Assembly (NCBI GenBank): GCA_049647245.1
Contig: JBARXH010000250.1
Location: forward strand, 1 to 37,109
Reading direction: 5' to 3'
Origin: Litorimonas sp049647245
GTDB lineage: Bacteria; Pseudomonadota; Alphaproteobacteria; Caulobacterales; Maricaulaceae
Length of the DNA stretch: 37,109 nt
Shown here: one piece after another, positions 1 to 7,804 of the stretch
How positions within the stretch are numbered: the stretch's first letter is position 1
Layout of the letters: each line of letters begins with the position of its first letter
Translations under genes and position numbers: made by a program
Notes under the pieces: model-generated
Told to the model about the DNA's origin: nothing
What the model saw: only the letters and a program-made list of their open reading frames with translations
Database searches by the model: none

Positions 1-477
1 GCCTCCGGCCTTGCCGTGCCATTCCTCGCTATCGAGATAGTTCGACAACTCTACTTCGGAGAGGCGCTTCATCTTCAGCCGCGTTTCGCTGACCCGGCTT
101 CGAGAGACGCCGTCCGCGTCGATGACGCAGACCCCTGTATAGACGCGGTGCGCCCGGCCGCTCATGAGACGAAGACAGTGTTCGGCCTCGTCCCGCTGGA
201 GCGTCTTTGGAAGGATGCGTCGCCCCACCCCGACGACCGTGTCGGCCGCGAGCACGACCTCACCCGGAAAGCGCGCCGAAGCCGCCAATGCCTTCTCCGT
301 TGCGAGACGCAATGCGTGGGGTTTCGGAAGCTCCCCCGGCACCGGGTCTTCGTTGATGTCGGTGGGTTGGACCGAGTCGGGGGCCAAGCCGATCTGGGCG
401 AGAAGCTGGAGTCGCCGGGGACTCGCACTGGCCAGAATGAAACCGTCGCCAGGCGCGGACGCAGTGTCGACGGACAT
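1..477 (-). CDS. maf: Maf family nucleotide pyrophosphatase (3' end beyond window)
   Basis: Maf/YhdE-type house-cleaning pyrophosphatase, which hydrolyses non-canonical or excess nucleoside triphosphates to monophosphates in the cytoplasm. 159 residues are visible. The N-terminal phosphate-binding motif ASASPRR lies at about residues 16-22, the DTVV motif is near the middle, and SGRAHRVYTGV and EWHGKAGG follow, all Maf hallmarks. The family is usually about 190-200 residues, so roughly 35-40 C-terminal residues lie outside the window. The ATG at 477 sits 15 bases after the infA stop, so the two are co-transcribed. In many alphaproteobacteria maf follows infA exactly like this. The exact substrate (dTTP/UTP versus m7GTP) cannot be read from the partial sequence. 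Confidence 0.93.
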   Translation of the reverse strand, partial: MSVDTASAPGDGFILASASPRRLQLLAQIGLAPDSVQPTDINEDPVPGELPKPHALRLATEKALAASARFPGEVVLAADTVVGVGRRILPKTLQRDEAEHCLRLMSGRAHRVYTGVCVIDADGVSRSRVSETRLKMKRLSEVELSNYLDSEEWHGKAGG

Positions 478-492
478 GAGCGGAGGTCCGCC

Positions 493-711
493 CTATTTGA
501 AACGGTAGGTGATCCGACCCTTGGTCAAATCGTAGGGCGTCATTTCGACGGTGACGCGATCGCCCGCCAGGACGCGGATACGGTTCTTGCGCATGCGACC
601 CGCCGTATGGGCGATGATTTCATGGTCATTGACCAGTTTCACGCGAAATGTCGCGTTCGGAAGAAGTTCGACGACTTCCCCTTCGAATTCCAAGAGTTCT
701 TCTTTGGCCAA
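493..711 (-). CDS. infA: Translation initiation factor IF-1 (TTG start)
   Basis: IF-1 is a 72-residue OB-fold protein that binds the 30S A site during translation initiation. The whole protein matches the family: it opens MAKEELLEFEGEVVE, has ATFRVKL and HTAGRMRKNRIRV in the middle, and ends TPYDLTKGRITYRFK. The start codon is TTG. An in-frame TAG lies two codons upstream, so no ATG is possible. A good ribosome binding site (AAGGATAGG) precedes it. The gene sits between the phosphatase gene and maf, in the usual alphaproteobacterial order, and a candidate promoter lies in the 89-base gap upstream. Confidence 0.97.
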   Translation of the reverse strand: MAKEELLEFEGEVVELLPNATFRVKLVNDHEIIAHTAGRMRKNRIRVLAGDRVTVEMTPYDLTKGRITYRFK

Positions 712-759
712 AACCTATCCTTATGCCTCGCTGCAACGCGCAGCGCTGGGTGTCGCGCG

Positions 760-787
760 CCTATATAAGGGCTTTGGACACTTCCAA
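760..787 (-). promoter_or_regulatory. Candidate infA promoter
   Basis: Read on the minus strand, TTGGAA (782-787) and TATAGG (760-765) are separated by 16 bases in the gap upstream of infA and would give a leader of roughly 45 bases. A small inverted repeat (TTGGA / TCCAA, 774-787) overlaps the upstream box. It would give infA and maf a second promoter within the longer murA operon. The assignment rests on pattern only. Confidence 0.35.
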
Positions 788-800
788 AAGGGAAAAAGCA

Positions 801-1202
801 CTATTTCAGACGGTCCAGGCGGTTGGAGATGATGGACCGGATGGCGCGGTAGGCATCCATGATCGCGCGCACGTCATAGCTGCCTGTCGCCGGCATGGGC
901 AGATTCCAGAGTTGCAGCGGCGCGTCCGCACCGAACACGGCTTCTGCGGCCGCGTAGGTGTCGTCCGAGAAGGCAATGATATGGTCGAACCGCTCGTCCT
1001 GCACGGAATGCAGCGAGCGCGGATCATGGGCGGACATGTCGACCCCGACCTCGCGCATGATCGCCATCATCAGCTCGTCCGGTTCCTCGCCCGGGGTCAA
1101 ACCGCAAGACACGGCGTCGTAGCCCTTGGATCGGGCCAATCCCTCCGCAATGGGCGAACGCACCATGTTGAGTTGGCAGACGAAAAGCAGGCGAGCGCTC
1201 AC
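801..1202 (-). CDS. Low-molecular-weight protein tyrosine phosphatase-like protein
   Basis: 133-residue LMW-PTP/ArsC-like fold protein. The P-loop CQLNMVRS (C9 to R15, the CX5R signature) follows the first beta strand LLFVC, as in the family. The region that normally carries the Asp-Pro general-acid motif reads LWNLPMPATG, so the usual Asp appears replaced by Met. The enzyme may therefore be slow, use another acid, or act as a phosphate or arsenate binder. The start is GTG at 1202, overlapping the UPF0262 stop as GTGA, which implies translational coupling. This gene occupies the same place before infA in many alphaproteobacteria. The in vivo substrate is unknown. Confidence 0.85.
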   Translation of the reverse strand: MSARLLFVCQLNMVRSPIAEGLARSKGYDAVSCGLTPGEEPDELMMAIMREVGVDMSAHDPRSLHSVQDERFDHIIAFSDDTYAAAEAVFGADAPLQLWNLPMPATGSYDVRAIMDAYRAIRSIISNRLDRLK

Positions 1203-1699
1203 GACGGCCGCCGGTGCAGAGAGCAGATCAAGGTGAACAGGCGGCGCGACGTGTCGAAGCTCATCTCGGCCTGGTTGCGCAGACTGTCGGTGAGCAGGCG
1301 CGAGCCTTCGTTGTGGAGACCGCGGCGGCCCATGTCGATGGCTTCGATCTGGGCAGAGGTCGCCGTGCGGATGGCATTGTGGTAGCTTTCGCAGATCAAG
1401 AAGTAATCCTTAACGATCCGGCGGAACGGGACCATCGACACGCCAAACTGACCGCGCGGGATACCCAGCGTCGTGTCCACCGTGAACTGAAGGCGCCGAC
1501 CCTCGTCCAATGCCAACCGGAGCATGTAGGGTCCATTCGAGGAACCCAGCGGGCGAAACTGGTTGTCTTCGATCAGATCGAAGATCGCGACGCGGCGTTC
1601 GTGCTGCATCTCCACCGAGGACACGGGAAGACTGTCATCGTCGATGTGAAGCTCGGCGATGTGGTGATCGCCCGCCGCGAAATCCGTGTCTTCGCTCAC
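1199..1699 (-). CDS. UPF0262 family protein
   Basis: 166-residue cytoplasmic protein of the alphaproteobacterial UPF0262 family, function unknown. Recognised from the segments EMQHERRVAIFDLIEDNQF, PFRRIVKDYFLICESY, QIEAIDMGRRGLHNEG and the end RRLFTLICSLH, the most conserved parts of the family. The start is GTG at 1699, overlapping the stop of the preceding DUF2948 gene (GTGA), and its own stop overlaps the phosphatase start. The gene is therefore locked in a tightly coupled run. No catalytic motif can be proposed with confidence. Confidence 0.92.
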   Translation of the reverse strand: MSEDTDFAAGDHHIAELHIDDDSLPVSSVEMQHERRVAIFDLIEDNQFRPLGSSNGPYMLRLALDEGRRLQFTVDTTLGIPRGQFGVSMVPFRRIVKDYFLICESYHNAIRTATSAQIEAIDMGRRGLHNEGSRLLTDSLRNQAEMSFDTSRRLFTLICSLHRRPS

Positions 1700-2139
1700 T
1701 CGACCGCGTCGTTGGAATGCTGATCCGGGGAATGGTGATCCGGAACGGACCGCGTCGCACGGGCCTCCCCCACATCGGCGAGAAGCACGTCCAGGGATTC
1801 GACCTCCATGCGCAGCATCGAACCGCCCGCAAGGATCAGGTCCAGTGTGCCTGACGGGGCGTCATCCGGTTCGAAGATCATGTCGAGAAGAACGATGAAA
1901 CCGTCCTTGTCATCGCGGTTCAGACCTTGGCTGCGTAGCGCCATGACTCCGTCGACCCTCAACCCGGCTTCGATCCGCGCAGTCTCTCCCGCCTCGTGAC
2001 GGAACCGCGACAGCCTGAGACTGACCGATCGCCCGACCGGATCGTAACGCACGTCACGCAGTCGCAGGATCGCATCCTGCAACGCGCTGGACACGATGGC
2101 GAGGTCGTCCTTGTCCTGGGCAAGAAGCTTCAGCGTCAT
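1696..2139 (-). CDS. DUF2948 family protein
   Basis: 147-residue protein opening MTLKLLAQDKDDLAIVSSAL and continuing with LQDAILRLRDVRYDP and RLSRFRHE, typical of DUF2948, a family of unknown function found downstream of murA in alphaproteobacteria. The open frame extends to 2274, but the longer form would overlap murA by over 100 bases. The ATG at 2139 has a GAGAGG ribosome binding site, lies 16 bases beyond the murA stop and begins at the family's usual N-terminus, so it is preferred. The C-terminal 20 residues are acidic and His-rich and look disordered. Confidence 0.88.
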   Translation of the reverse strand: MTLKLLAQDKDDLAIVSSALQDAILRLRDVRYDPVGRSVSLRLSRFRHEAGETARIEAGLRVDGVMALRSQGLNRDDKDGFIVLLDMIFEPDDAPSGTLDLILAGGSMLRMEVESLDVLLADVGEARATRSVPDHHSPDQHSNDAVE

Positions 2140-2155
2140 GTATTGGCGGAGCCTC

Positions 2156-3421
2156 TCAATCGTCCGGAACGCGCCGGATTCGGGCGCCGCACTGTCCGAG
2201 CTTCCCTTCGATGTGCTCGAAGCCTCGGTCAAGGTGATAGACTCGTGAAATGTGGGTTTCTCCGCGTGCGGCAAGCCCGGCGTTGATCAGGCTGGCCGAC
2301 GCACGGAGATCGGTCGCCATGACGGGTGCGCCCACATAGTCCGGCACGCCGCGTACGACAGCCTCCCGGCCGCGCACCGTGATGTCCGCACCCATGCGGG
2401 TCAGTTCCGGGCAGTGCATGAAGCGGTTTTCGAAGATGTTTTCCCGAATGATCGATGTGCCGTCCGCAAGCCCCACCATGGCCATGAACTGTGCCTGGAG
2501 GTCCGTCGGGAACCCCGGATAGGCCGAAGTGTCGATATCGACCGGATTTGGCCGCCCCGCCCCGCGTTCGATCAGGACCGAATCATCGTCCAGGCTCACG
2601 CGGGCCCCGGCCTGCGCGATCAGCGGCCACAGCGCCCCAAGATGGTCGTGACGCACATGGGTCAGCCGCACCGCGCCGCCGGCCGTCGCGGCGGCCAGGG
2701 CGTAGGTTCCCGCCTCGATCCGGTCCGGAACGACGGCGTGCGTCGTGCCGGACAGCTTGGCGACCCCTTCGATCCGAACTTCAGACCGCCCTGCCCCATC
2801 GATCTTCGCCCCCATGCTTGTCAGGCAGTCGGCCAGATCGACGATCTCGGGTTCGCGTGCCGCATTCATCAGCACGGTTTCGCCGTCGGCCAGAACTGCG
2901 GACAGGATGGCGTGCTCGGTGGCGCCGACCGACACAAAGGGGAAACTGATCTGCGCGCCTTTGAGGCCTTGCCGGGCGGAGGCCACGACATAACCCTGTT
3001 CCAGCTCGATCTTCGCGCCCAGAGCTTCGAGGGACTTCAGGTGAAGATCAACCGGGCGGGCGCCGATGGCGCAGCCCCCCGGCAGGCTGACCCTTGCTTC
3101 CCGCTCCCGGGCAAGCAGCGGACCCAACACATTGAAAGAAGCCCGCATCTTGCGGACGATGTCGTAGGGCGCTTCCGTCCCGGAGAGGCTGGGAGCATGG
3201 AGATGAAGTTCGTCGTCGCCGACTTCGTCCACGCTGACGCCGAGATGCCTGAGAAGCTCCCCCATGGAGCGTGTATCCCGCAAGCGCGGCATGTTTGTCA
3301 GCACGACCGGCTCGTCGGTCAGCAGCGGTACGGCCATCAGCTTGATGGCGGAATTCTTGGCCCCGCTGATGCGAATGTCTCCGCGAAGCGGGTAGCTGCC
3401 TTCAATGACGATCTTATCCAT
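2156..3421 (-). CDS. murA: UDP-N-acetylglucosamine 1-carboxyvinyltransferase MurA
   Basis: MurA transfers enolpyruvate from PEP to UDP-GlcNAc, the first committed step of peptidoglycan synthesis, in the cytoplasm. At 421 residues it has the normal length. Visible landmarks are the opening GSYPLRGDIRISGAKNSA (K22, N23), the loop SLPGGCAIGARPVDLHL with catalytic Cys117 (Cys115 in E. coli, so a fosfomycin-sensitive type), and the C-terminal motif MATDLRASASLINAGLAA with the catalytic Asp/Arg pair. It follows a 47-residue small protein by 33 bases and is followed by DUF2948, the conserved alphaproteobacterial arrangement. Confidence 0.98.
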   Translation of the reverse strand: MDKIVIEGSYPLRGDIRISGAKNSAIKLMAVPLLTDEPVVLTNMPRLRDTRSMGELLRHLGVSVDEVGDDELHLHAPSLSGTEAPYDIVRKMRASFNVLGPLLAREREARVSLPGGCAIGARPVDLHLKSLEALGAKIELEQGYVVASARQGLKGAQISFPFVSVGATEHAILSAVLADGETVLMNAAREPEIVDLADCLTSMGAKIDGAGRSEVRIEGVAKLSGTTHAVVPDRIEAGTYALAAATAGGAVRLTHVRHDHLGALWPLIAQAGARVSLDDDSVLIERGAGRPNPVDIDTSAYPGFPTDLQAQFMAMVGLADGTSIIRENIFENRFMHCPELTRMGADITVRGREAVVRGVPDYVGAPVMATDLRASASLINAGLAARGETHISRVYHLDRGFEHIEGKLGQCGARIRRVPDD

Positions 3422-3454
3422 GGGACGGGCGCATGGCGCGGACCCGGGGCGCGA

Positions 3455-3598
3455 TCAAGGCTGGGGCGCGTCTTTTTTGGACGCGTCCGGTATCTTCGTC
3501 TTGCGTGCCGCCGCTTTCCTGCGGCGAAGATTGGCGCGAAGCTGCTCGGCCAACCGCTCTTCGCGCGTTTTATCTGCGTCGTGATTGCGTTTTGACAT
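3455..3598 (-). CDS. Small basic alphaproteobacterial protein upstream of murA (47 aa)
   Basis: ATG at 3598 to TGA at 3455 encodes 47 residues beginning MSKRNHDADKTREERLAEQL, with a basic core RANLRRRKAAARKTK and a hydrophilic tail. Small proteins with a (L)RANLxRRKAxAR core are common next to murA in alphaproteobacteria, which is why I call this a gene and not chance. It is probably one long amphipathic, positively charged helix. No function is known. It lies 33 bases upstream of murA on the same strand, so it is probably the first gene of the operon. A longer overlapping frame (3337-3687) that runs into murA is rejected in its favour. Confidence 0.72.
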   Translation of the reverse strand: MSKRNHDADKTREERLAEQLRANLRRRKAAARKTKIPDASKKDAPQP

Positions 3599-3703
3599 CG
3601 GGTGACTTTCCGCTCCGCTTTGGGGTTTTCATCGTCGGGCATGCGGGCTATAGCGCGCCGCCTTCCGCAGGGTCCATGCTTCTGCATGATGATCCCTGAC
3701 CGG

Positions 3704-3778
3704 GCCGCGGTAGCTCAGTGGTAGAGCGCATCATTGGTAATGATGAGGTCGAGAGTTCAATTCTCTCTCGCGGCACCA
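3704..3778 (+). tRNA. tRNA-Thr (anticodon GGT)
   Basis: Complete cloverleaf. The acceptor arm is GCCGCGG (3704-3710) with TCGCGGC (3768-3774). The anticodon stem CATCA/TGATG encloses the loop TTGGTAA, giving anticodon GGT (Thr). The T-arm is GAGAG-TTCAATT-CTCTC (3751-3767). The discriminator is A3775 and the CCA end is encoded at 3776-3778. The D-arm is the usual TAGCTCAGTGGTAGAGC. It is transcribed away from the murA operon and stands alone, with no other tRNA nearby. Confidence 0.97.
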
Positions 3779-3900
3779 GCCATTCTATCAGACTGTGCCG
3801 CTGTGGATGCGACTTCGTTCACCGCAATCGTTAATAGTCTCTTCGTTCTTTCCTGCCAGCAGTCACAGGCAGCACACTTGCGCGTCTGCCCTGCGATGGG

Positions 3901-6051
3901 ATGGCCAACGTCTTGACCGAGACCCCACATTACGAACATCTCGACCGCCGAGTGTCCGTTCGGCGCAAGGAAGACTTTTTCTGGCTCAAACGCCTTGGCG
4001 ACCTGACGGGAGAGGTCTGCCTCGCCGTGAATCGTGACCTGCGAATCGATTTCGTGGACGACCGTCTGTTCGATTTTCTCGGCATGCCGCCCCCGGCCGA
4101 TCCGCCGGTCCATTTAAACGAACTTACGCTGATGATGGCGGAACAAGGATTCTTCGGCCAAGGCGAGCCAAAGGTCTTCGAAGCGCTGATCGCTGACATG
4201 CTTGTCAATCAGCGGCTCAAGCAATCCGCGGCAACGCAGATCATCAATGCGGTGACCCCGAGAGGACAGCATATCGATATTCGCGTCAGCCTGGGACGGG
4301 ACGACGGATACCTCATCCTCTTGCGCGACAATACTCAGGAAGAGTTGGAGAGACGGGTCCTCAACACCGCGCTCGAGCTCGGCGAAGCGGGCTACTGGGC
4401 CTATAACCTGCGCACTAGAGACTACATGATCCGCGCGGACTCCGTCGAACGCTTCTTCAAGCCGGAAACCTTTGACCGTTACAGCCGGGAAGGCTTCATC
4501 GACACGACCCATCCGGACGATAAGCAGACCTTCAAGAACGCGCTCAAGGCCGTCATTAACCAGGTAAAGCCCGTTCACTTGACGGTTCGCCTGATCTGCG
4601 ACTACGGCCCCGTCCGCCACATCCGCTCGCACATGATGCCCCATGTCGACGAAAGCGGGCTCGTCCGGTCCGTCTCCTGCTTCTTCACAGACGTGACCCA
4701 ACAAGTAAGCAACGAGGACGCCCTCAATCGGGCGCGCGAAGAGGCAGAGTCGGCGCTCAGCGGAAAGAACGAGTTCCTGGGACGTCTCTCGCACGAGGTT
4801 CGCACACCTCTGAACGCCGTCATCGGCATGGCAGACGCTCTGGTCTACAATTGTCACGACGAAGAGGTGAAGCCGCAGCTGCGTCTGATCCAGAACTCGG
4901 CCGAGAAAGTCATGGCCATGGTGGACAGCACTTTGGAGCACACCAAGCTTTCAGACGACGCCATCGTGCTCAATCCCAGGGATTGTTCGCCACGAACGCT
5001 GATCGATACGGTCTGCCGGAGCTGGGTGGAGCGCGCAAAAGCCGACAATGTCACGCTCGCTTGGAAGGTCCATCCCGAGGTGCCGGACACGCTCCACATC
5101 GACGACTACCGCTACGAACAGTGCCTCAACAATCTTCTCTCCAACGCCATCAAGTTCAGTGGCGGCGGACGCGTTGATGTCCTGCTGGCACCGGCAGGCA
5201 AAGGAACAAACAGAAAGCTTGTCCTCGCAGTCCGGGACACCGGCATCGGGATGACGGATGAGGCGCTGACCCATATTTTCGACCCGTTTATCCAAGCGGA
5301 CAAAACCATCTCCAGCCGCTTCGGCGGAACGGGGCTCGGCCTGTCGATCGTCAAGGATCTCGTGTCCCTGATGGGCGGGGATATTTCCGTGAAGTCTAGT
5401 CCCGGCAAAGGCACATTCTTCGCGATCAGCCTCCCCTTGGCGTCCGGGGACGTGGAGGCTTCGCGGTCTGTATCCGAAAGCGAGGCGCCTCTCCAAGGTC
5501 GTGGGTCTGTAGCGCGACATGAACTTCCGTCGGAAACGGCTCTCGACGCTCAGGGTGCGCTCCCCATATCCGCCACGCCTAACCCTGTCCGCCCGGATAC
5601 CCTTGTCGACAGCCTACTTGGCAAGTCGGTCGGCAAGGAGCGATCCTTCTCCGATCTCCGTGTGCTGATCGTCGACGACAACGCCACAAACCATATTGTC
5701 GCCAGCTCGCTATTGTCGCGCGTCGTCAAGTCGATTGACACGGCGCTCAACGGCCAGGAAGCGCTCGACATCCTGGCACAGAAACCGTTCGATCTCGTCC
5801 TGATGGACATCCACATGCCCGTCATGGACGGCATCGAGACGACTCTCGCCATTCGCAGCACGCCGTCACCCTACCAGAAAGTCCCGATCATCGCCCTCAC
5901 CGCCGACCCGCAATATCAGCAGGCTCGGCTCTGCCGAAACATCGGCATGAACGCTTCGCTTGGCAAACCGGTCAAACTGACCGGCCTGCTCGAAGCCTTC
6001 GAGGACGTGCTCTACGGCGACGCGCAAACCATACAGACGATTGCGGCCTAA
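3901..6051 (+). CDS. Soluble hybrid sensor histidine kinase (PAS-HisKA-HATPase-REC)
   Basis: 716-residue hybrid kinase without a visible membrane segment, so probably a cytoplasmic sensor. PAS-like sensory folds cover about residues 36-145 and 152-270. The HisKA H-box FLGRLSHEVRTPLNAV holds phospho-His298. The N-box lies near 407-417 (NNLLSNAIKF). The ATP-lid G-boxes are DTGIGM (446-451) and FGGTGLGLSIV (about 474-484). After a linker, the receiver domain spans about 586-705 with acidic pair D592/D593, phospho-acceptor D636 (LVLMDIHMP), T667 and K689. The ligand is unknown and no response regulator or target gene lies beside it. The ATG at 3901 has only a weak ribosome binding site, so the start is less certain than the rest. 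Confidence 0.92.
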   Translation: MANVLTETPHYEHLDRRVSVRRKEDFFWLKRLGDLTGEVCLAVNRDLRIDFVDDRLFDFLGMPPPADPPVHLNELTLMMAEQGFFGQGEPKVFEALIADMLVNQRLKQSAATQIINAVTPRGQHIDIRVSLGRDDGYLILLRDNTQEELERRVLNTALELGEAGYWAYNLRTRDYMIRADSVERFFKPETFDRYSREGFIDTTHPDDKQTFKNALKAVINQVKPVHLTVRLICDYGPVRHIRSHMMPHVDESGLVRSVSCFFTDVTQQVSNEDALNRAREEAESALSGKNEFLGRLSHEVRTPLNAVIGMADALVYNCHDEEVKPQLRLIQNSAEKVMAMVDSTLEHTKLSDDAIVLNPRDCSPRTLIDTVCRSWVERAKADNVTLAWKVHPEVPDTLHIDDYRYEQCLNNLLSNAIKFSGGGRVDVLLAPAGKGTNRKLVLAVRDTGIGMTDEALTHIFDPFIQADKTISSRFGGTGLGLSIVKDLVSLMGGDISVKSSPGKGTFFAISLPLASGDVEASRSVSESEAPLQGRGSVARHELPSETALDAQGALPISATPNPVRPDTLVDSLLGKSVGKERSFSDLRVLIVDDNATNHIVASSLLSRVVKSIDTALNGQEALDILAQKPFDLVLMDIHMPVMDGIETTLAIRSTPSPYQKVPIIALTADPQYQQARLCRNIGMNASLGKPVKLTGLLEAFEDVLYGDAQTIQTIAA

Positions 6052-6093
6052 ACGGCGGCTGACAGGACCATGTCGCTCCGCTAGTTGCAGGGC

Positions 6094-7788
6094 ATGAAAT
6101 ATCTGCCCCCCCTCGCTGCCAGCCTACTTCTCCTGAGCGCCTGCAATCAGGCCGTCGCCCCCGCCAGCCCCGGAACCGCGAGCGTCGACGGATGGTGCTT
6201 CAGCGGCGGCCCCATTCACACTGCCAACGACGATCAGCCCACGGCCGAAGCCGTGGCCGTTGTCGGAAACTCCATCACCTATGTCGGGGACGCGACGGAG
6301 GGCTGGTGTCCGGACGGAGCGGTGGAATACGATCTGAACGGCTTCGCGCTCTACCCGGGCCTGACGGACGCGCACGCGCACCTCGACGGCATCGGTCAGC
6401 GGGAGATGCAGCTGGAGCTCAGCGGCGTTACGTCCATCACCGAATTGCAGGATGCGGTCCGCGACGTGGCCCGGGAAACACCGTCTGGCGACACCATTAT
6501 CGGGCGCGGCTGGATCGAAACCCACTGGCCGGAAGGACGCTTCCCGAACAGGGCAGACCTGGACGAGGTCACCACGGATCATCCCGTCATTCTGGTCCGG
6601 GCCGACGGCCACGCCTCCGTCGTCAACAGTCTCGCTTTGCGCAGGGCCAAGATCGACCGCCTGACGGACGCGCCCTTCGGCGGGGCGATCAATGTGGACG
6701 ATGCCGGCGAGCCGACAGGGATGCTGATCGACAATGCACAGAACCTTGTCGAAAGCCTTGTTCCAGAGCAGGACGAAGCCTATCGCGCGCGGTCCTACGA
6801 ACTCGGATCGGACGTCTATGCCTCCCGCGGATGGACAAATATCCATTCCATGAGTGTCCCGGCCGGCGACGTGGATTTGATCAACCGGCTGTCCAATTAC
6901 GGCACTATTGGAATCCGGGTCTATAACTCGATCGGCGTGCCCGAACGACGCCCGGAAATGCGCGTGACGGCGATGGAAGGCGGACTTTCGACCGAGTCGC
7001 CTCACGTCGTGACGCGGGCCATCAAGCTCTATGCAGACGGTGCGCTCGGCTCGCGCGGCGCGGCGTTGCTCGCGCCCTACTCCGACGATCCGGGCAATAG
7101 CGGGTTGATGACCCTGCAACGCGAACGCGCCCTCCCGATCTTCCAGAGCGCGCTGCGCAACGGTATCCAGGTCAATACGCACGCCATCGGCGACATGGGC
7201 AACAAGCAGGTCCTGTCCTGGTACGAGGAGGCTTTCGCCTCCGTTCCCCGATCGGAGTGGGCTCAACAGGAGCCGCGATGGCGCATCGAACACAGCCAGA
7301 TCCTCGACCCGGAAGATATTCCCCGTTTCCGGGCACTGGGTGTCATACCGTCCATGCAGCCCAGCCACGCCATTGGAGATTTGCACTTCGCCGTGGACCG
7401 TCTCGGTCCCGACCGGCTGGAAGGCGCCTATGCGTGGCAGGCCCTGATCGATAGCGGAGTCCGCGTCGTGGGTGGCTCCGACGCGCCCGTCGAAGTGGGT
7501 GATCCCCGCATCGAATTCCACGCCGCCATGCTTCGAACGGACTTGCAGGGCTATTCCAACGAGAACTGGAATCTCGACCAGCGGGTCTCGCCTCAGGACG
7601 CGCTGAAAATGTTCACGATCTGGCCGGCCTATGCCGCCTTTCAGGAAGATGTGCTTGGGTCGATCGAGGTCGGAAAGCGTGCGGATTTTTCCGTATTCGA
7701 CAAGGACATGCTGGACCCCGACGTCGAGCCGATGGACGCCGAACCGGTCATGACCATGGTGGACGGCGAAGTGATCTGGAGCCGCTGA
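6094..7788 (+). CDS. YtcJ-like amidohydrolase, predicted lipoprotein
   Basis: Amidohydrolase-3 family metal hydrolase of about 564 residues. The ATG at 6094 gives MKYLPPLAASLLLLSAC, a lipoprotein signal with lipobox Cys17. A TTG at 6085 is possible but would lengthen the signal needlessly. Family motifs are the metal-binding LTDAHAHLDG, then KLYADGALGSRGA, HAIGDMGN, RIEHSQ, the late aspartate motif GGSDAPVE and the C-terminal GSIEVGKRADF. Members hydrolyse amide or related C-N bonds of varied substrates, and this one's substrate cannot be told. It lies 42 bases after the kinase and may be co-transcribed. Predicted to act in the periplasm or at the outer membrane. Confidence 0.9.
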   Translation: MKYLPPLAASLLLLSACNQAVAPASPGTASVDGWCFSGGPIHTANDDQPTAEAVAVVGNSITYVGDATEGWCPDGAVEYDLNGFALYPGLTDAHAHLDGIGQREMQLELSGVTSITELQDAVRDVARETPSGDTIIGRGWIETHWPEGRFPNRADLDEVTTDHPVILVRADGHASVVNSLALRRAKIDRLTDAPFGGAINVDDAGEPTGMLIDNAQNLVESLVPEQDEAYRARSYELGSDVYASRGWTNIHSMSVPAGDVDLINRLSNYGTIGIRVYNSIGVPERRPEMRVTAMEGGLSTESPHVVTRAIKLYADGALGSRGAALLAPYSDDPGNSGLMTLQRERALPIFQSALRNGIQVNTHAIGDMGNKQVLSWYEEAFASVPRSEWAQQEPRWRIEHSQILDPEDIPRFRALGVIPSMQPSHAIGDLHFAVDRLGPDRLEGAYAWQALIDSGVRVVGGSDAPVEVGDPRIEFHAAMLRTDLQGYSNENWNLDQRVSPQDALKMFTIWPAYAAFQEDVLGSIEVGKRADFSVFDKDMLDPDVEPMDAEPVMTMVDGEVIWSR

Positions 7789-7804
7789 GGCTCCAGACCG
7801 AAGC

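Noticed and set aside
2252..3595. 447-residue plus-strand frame opposite murA
   Set aside because: murA is unmistakable on the minus strand and this frame shows no family features.
3337..3687. 116-residue minus-strand frame overlapping the murA start
   Set aside because: It overlaps murA by 85 bases out of frame and is Arg-rich noise. The 47-residue frame at 3455-3598 better fits known small proteins.
3704..3778. Integration site or genomic island at the tRNA-Thr gene
   Set aside because: No integrase, no direct repeat of the tRNA 3' end was noticed downstream, and the following genes look like ordinary chromosomal genes.
6124..7521. 465-residue minus-strand frame opposite the amidohydrolase gene
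   Set aside because: Antisense shadow. All family motifs are on the plus strand.
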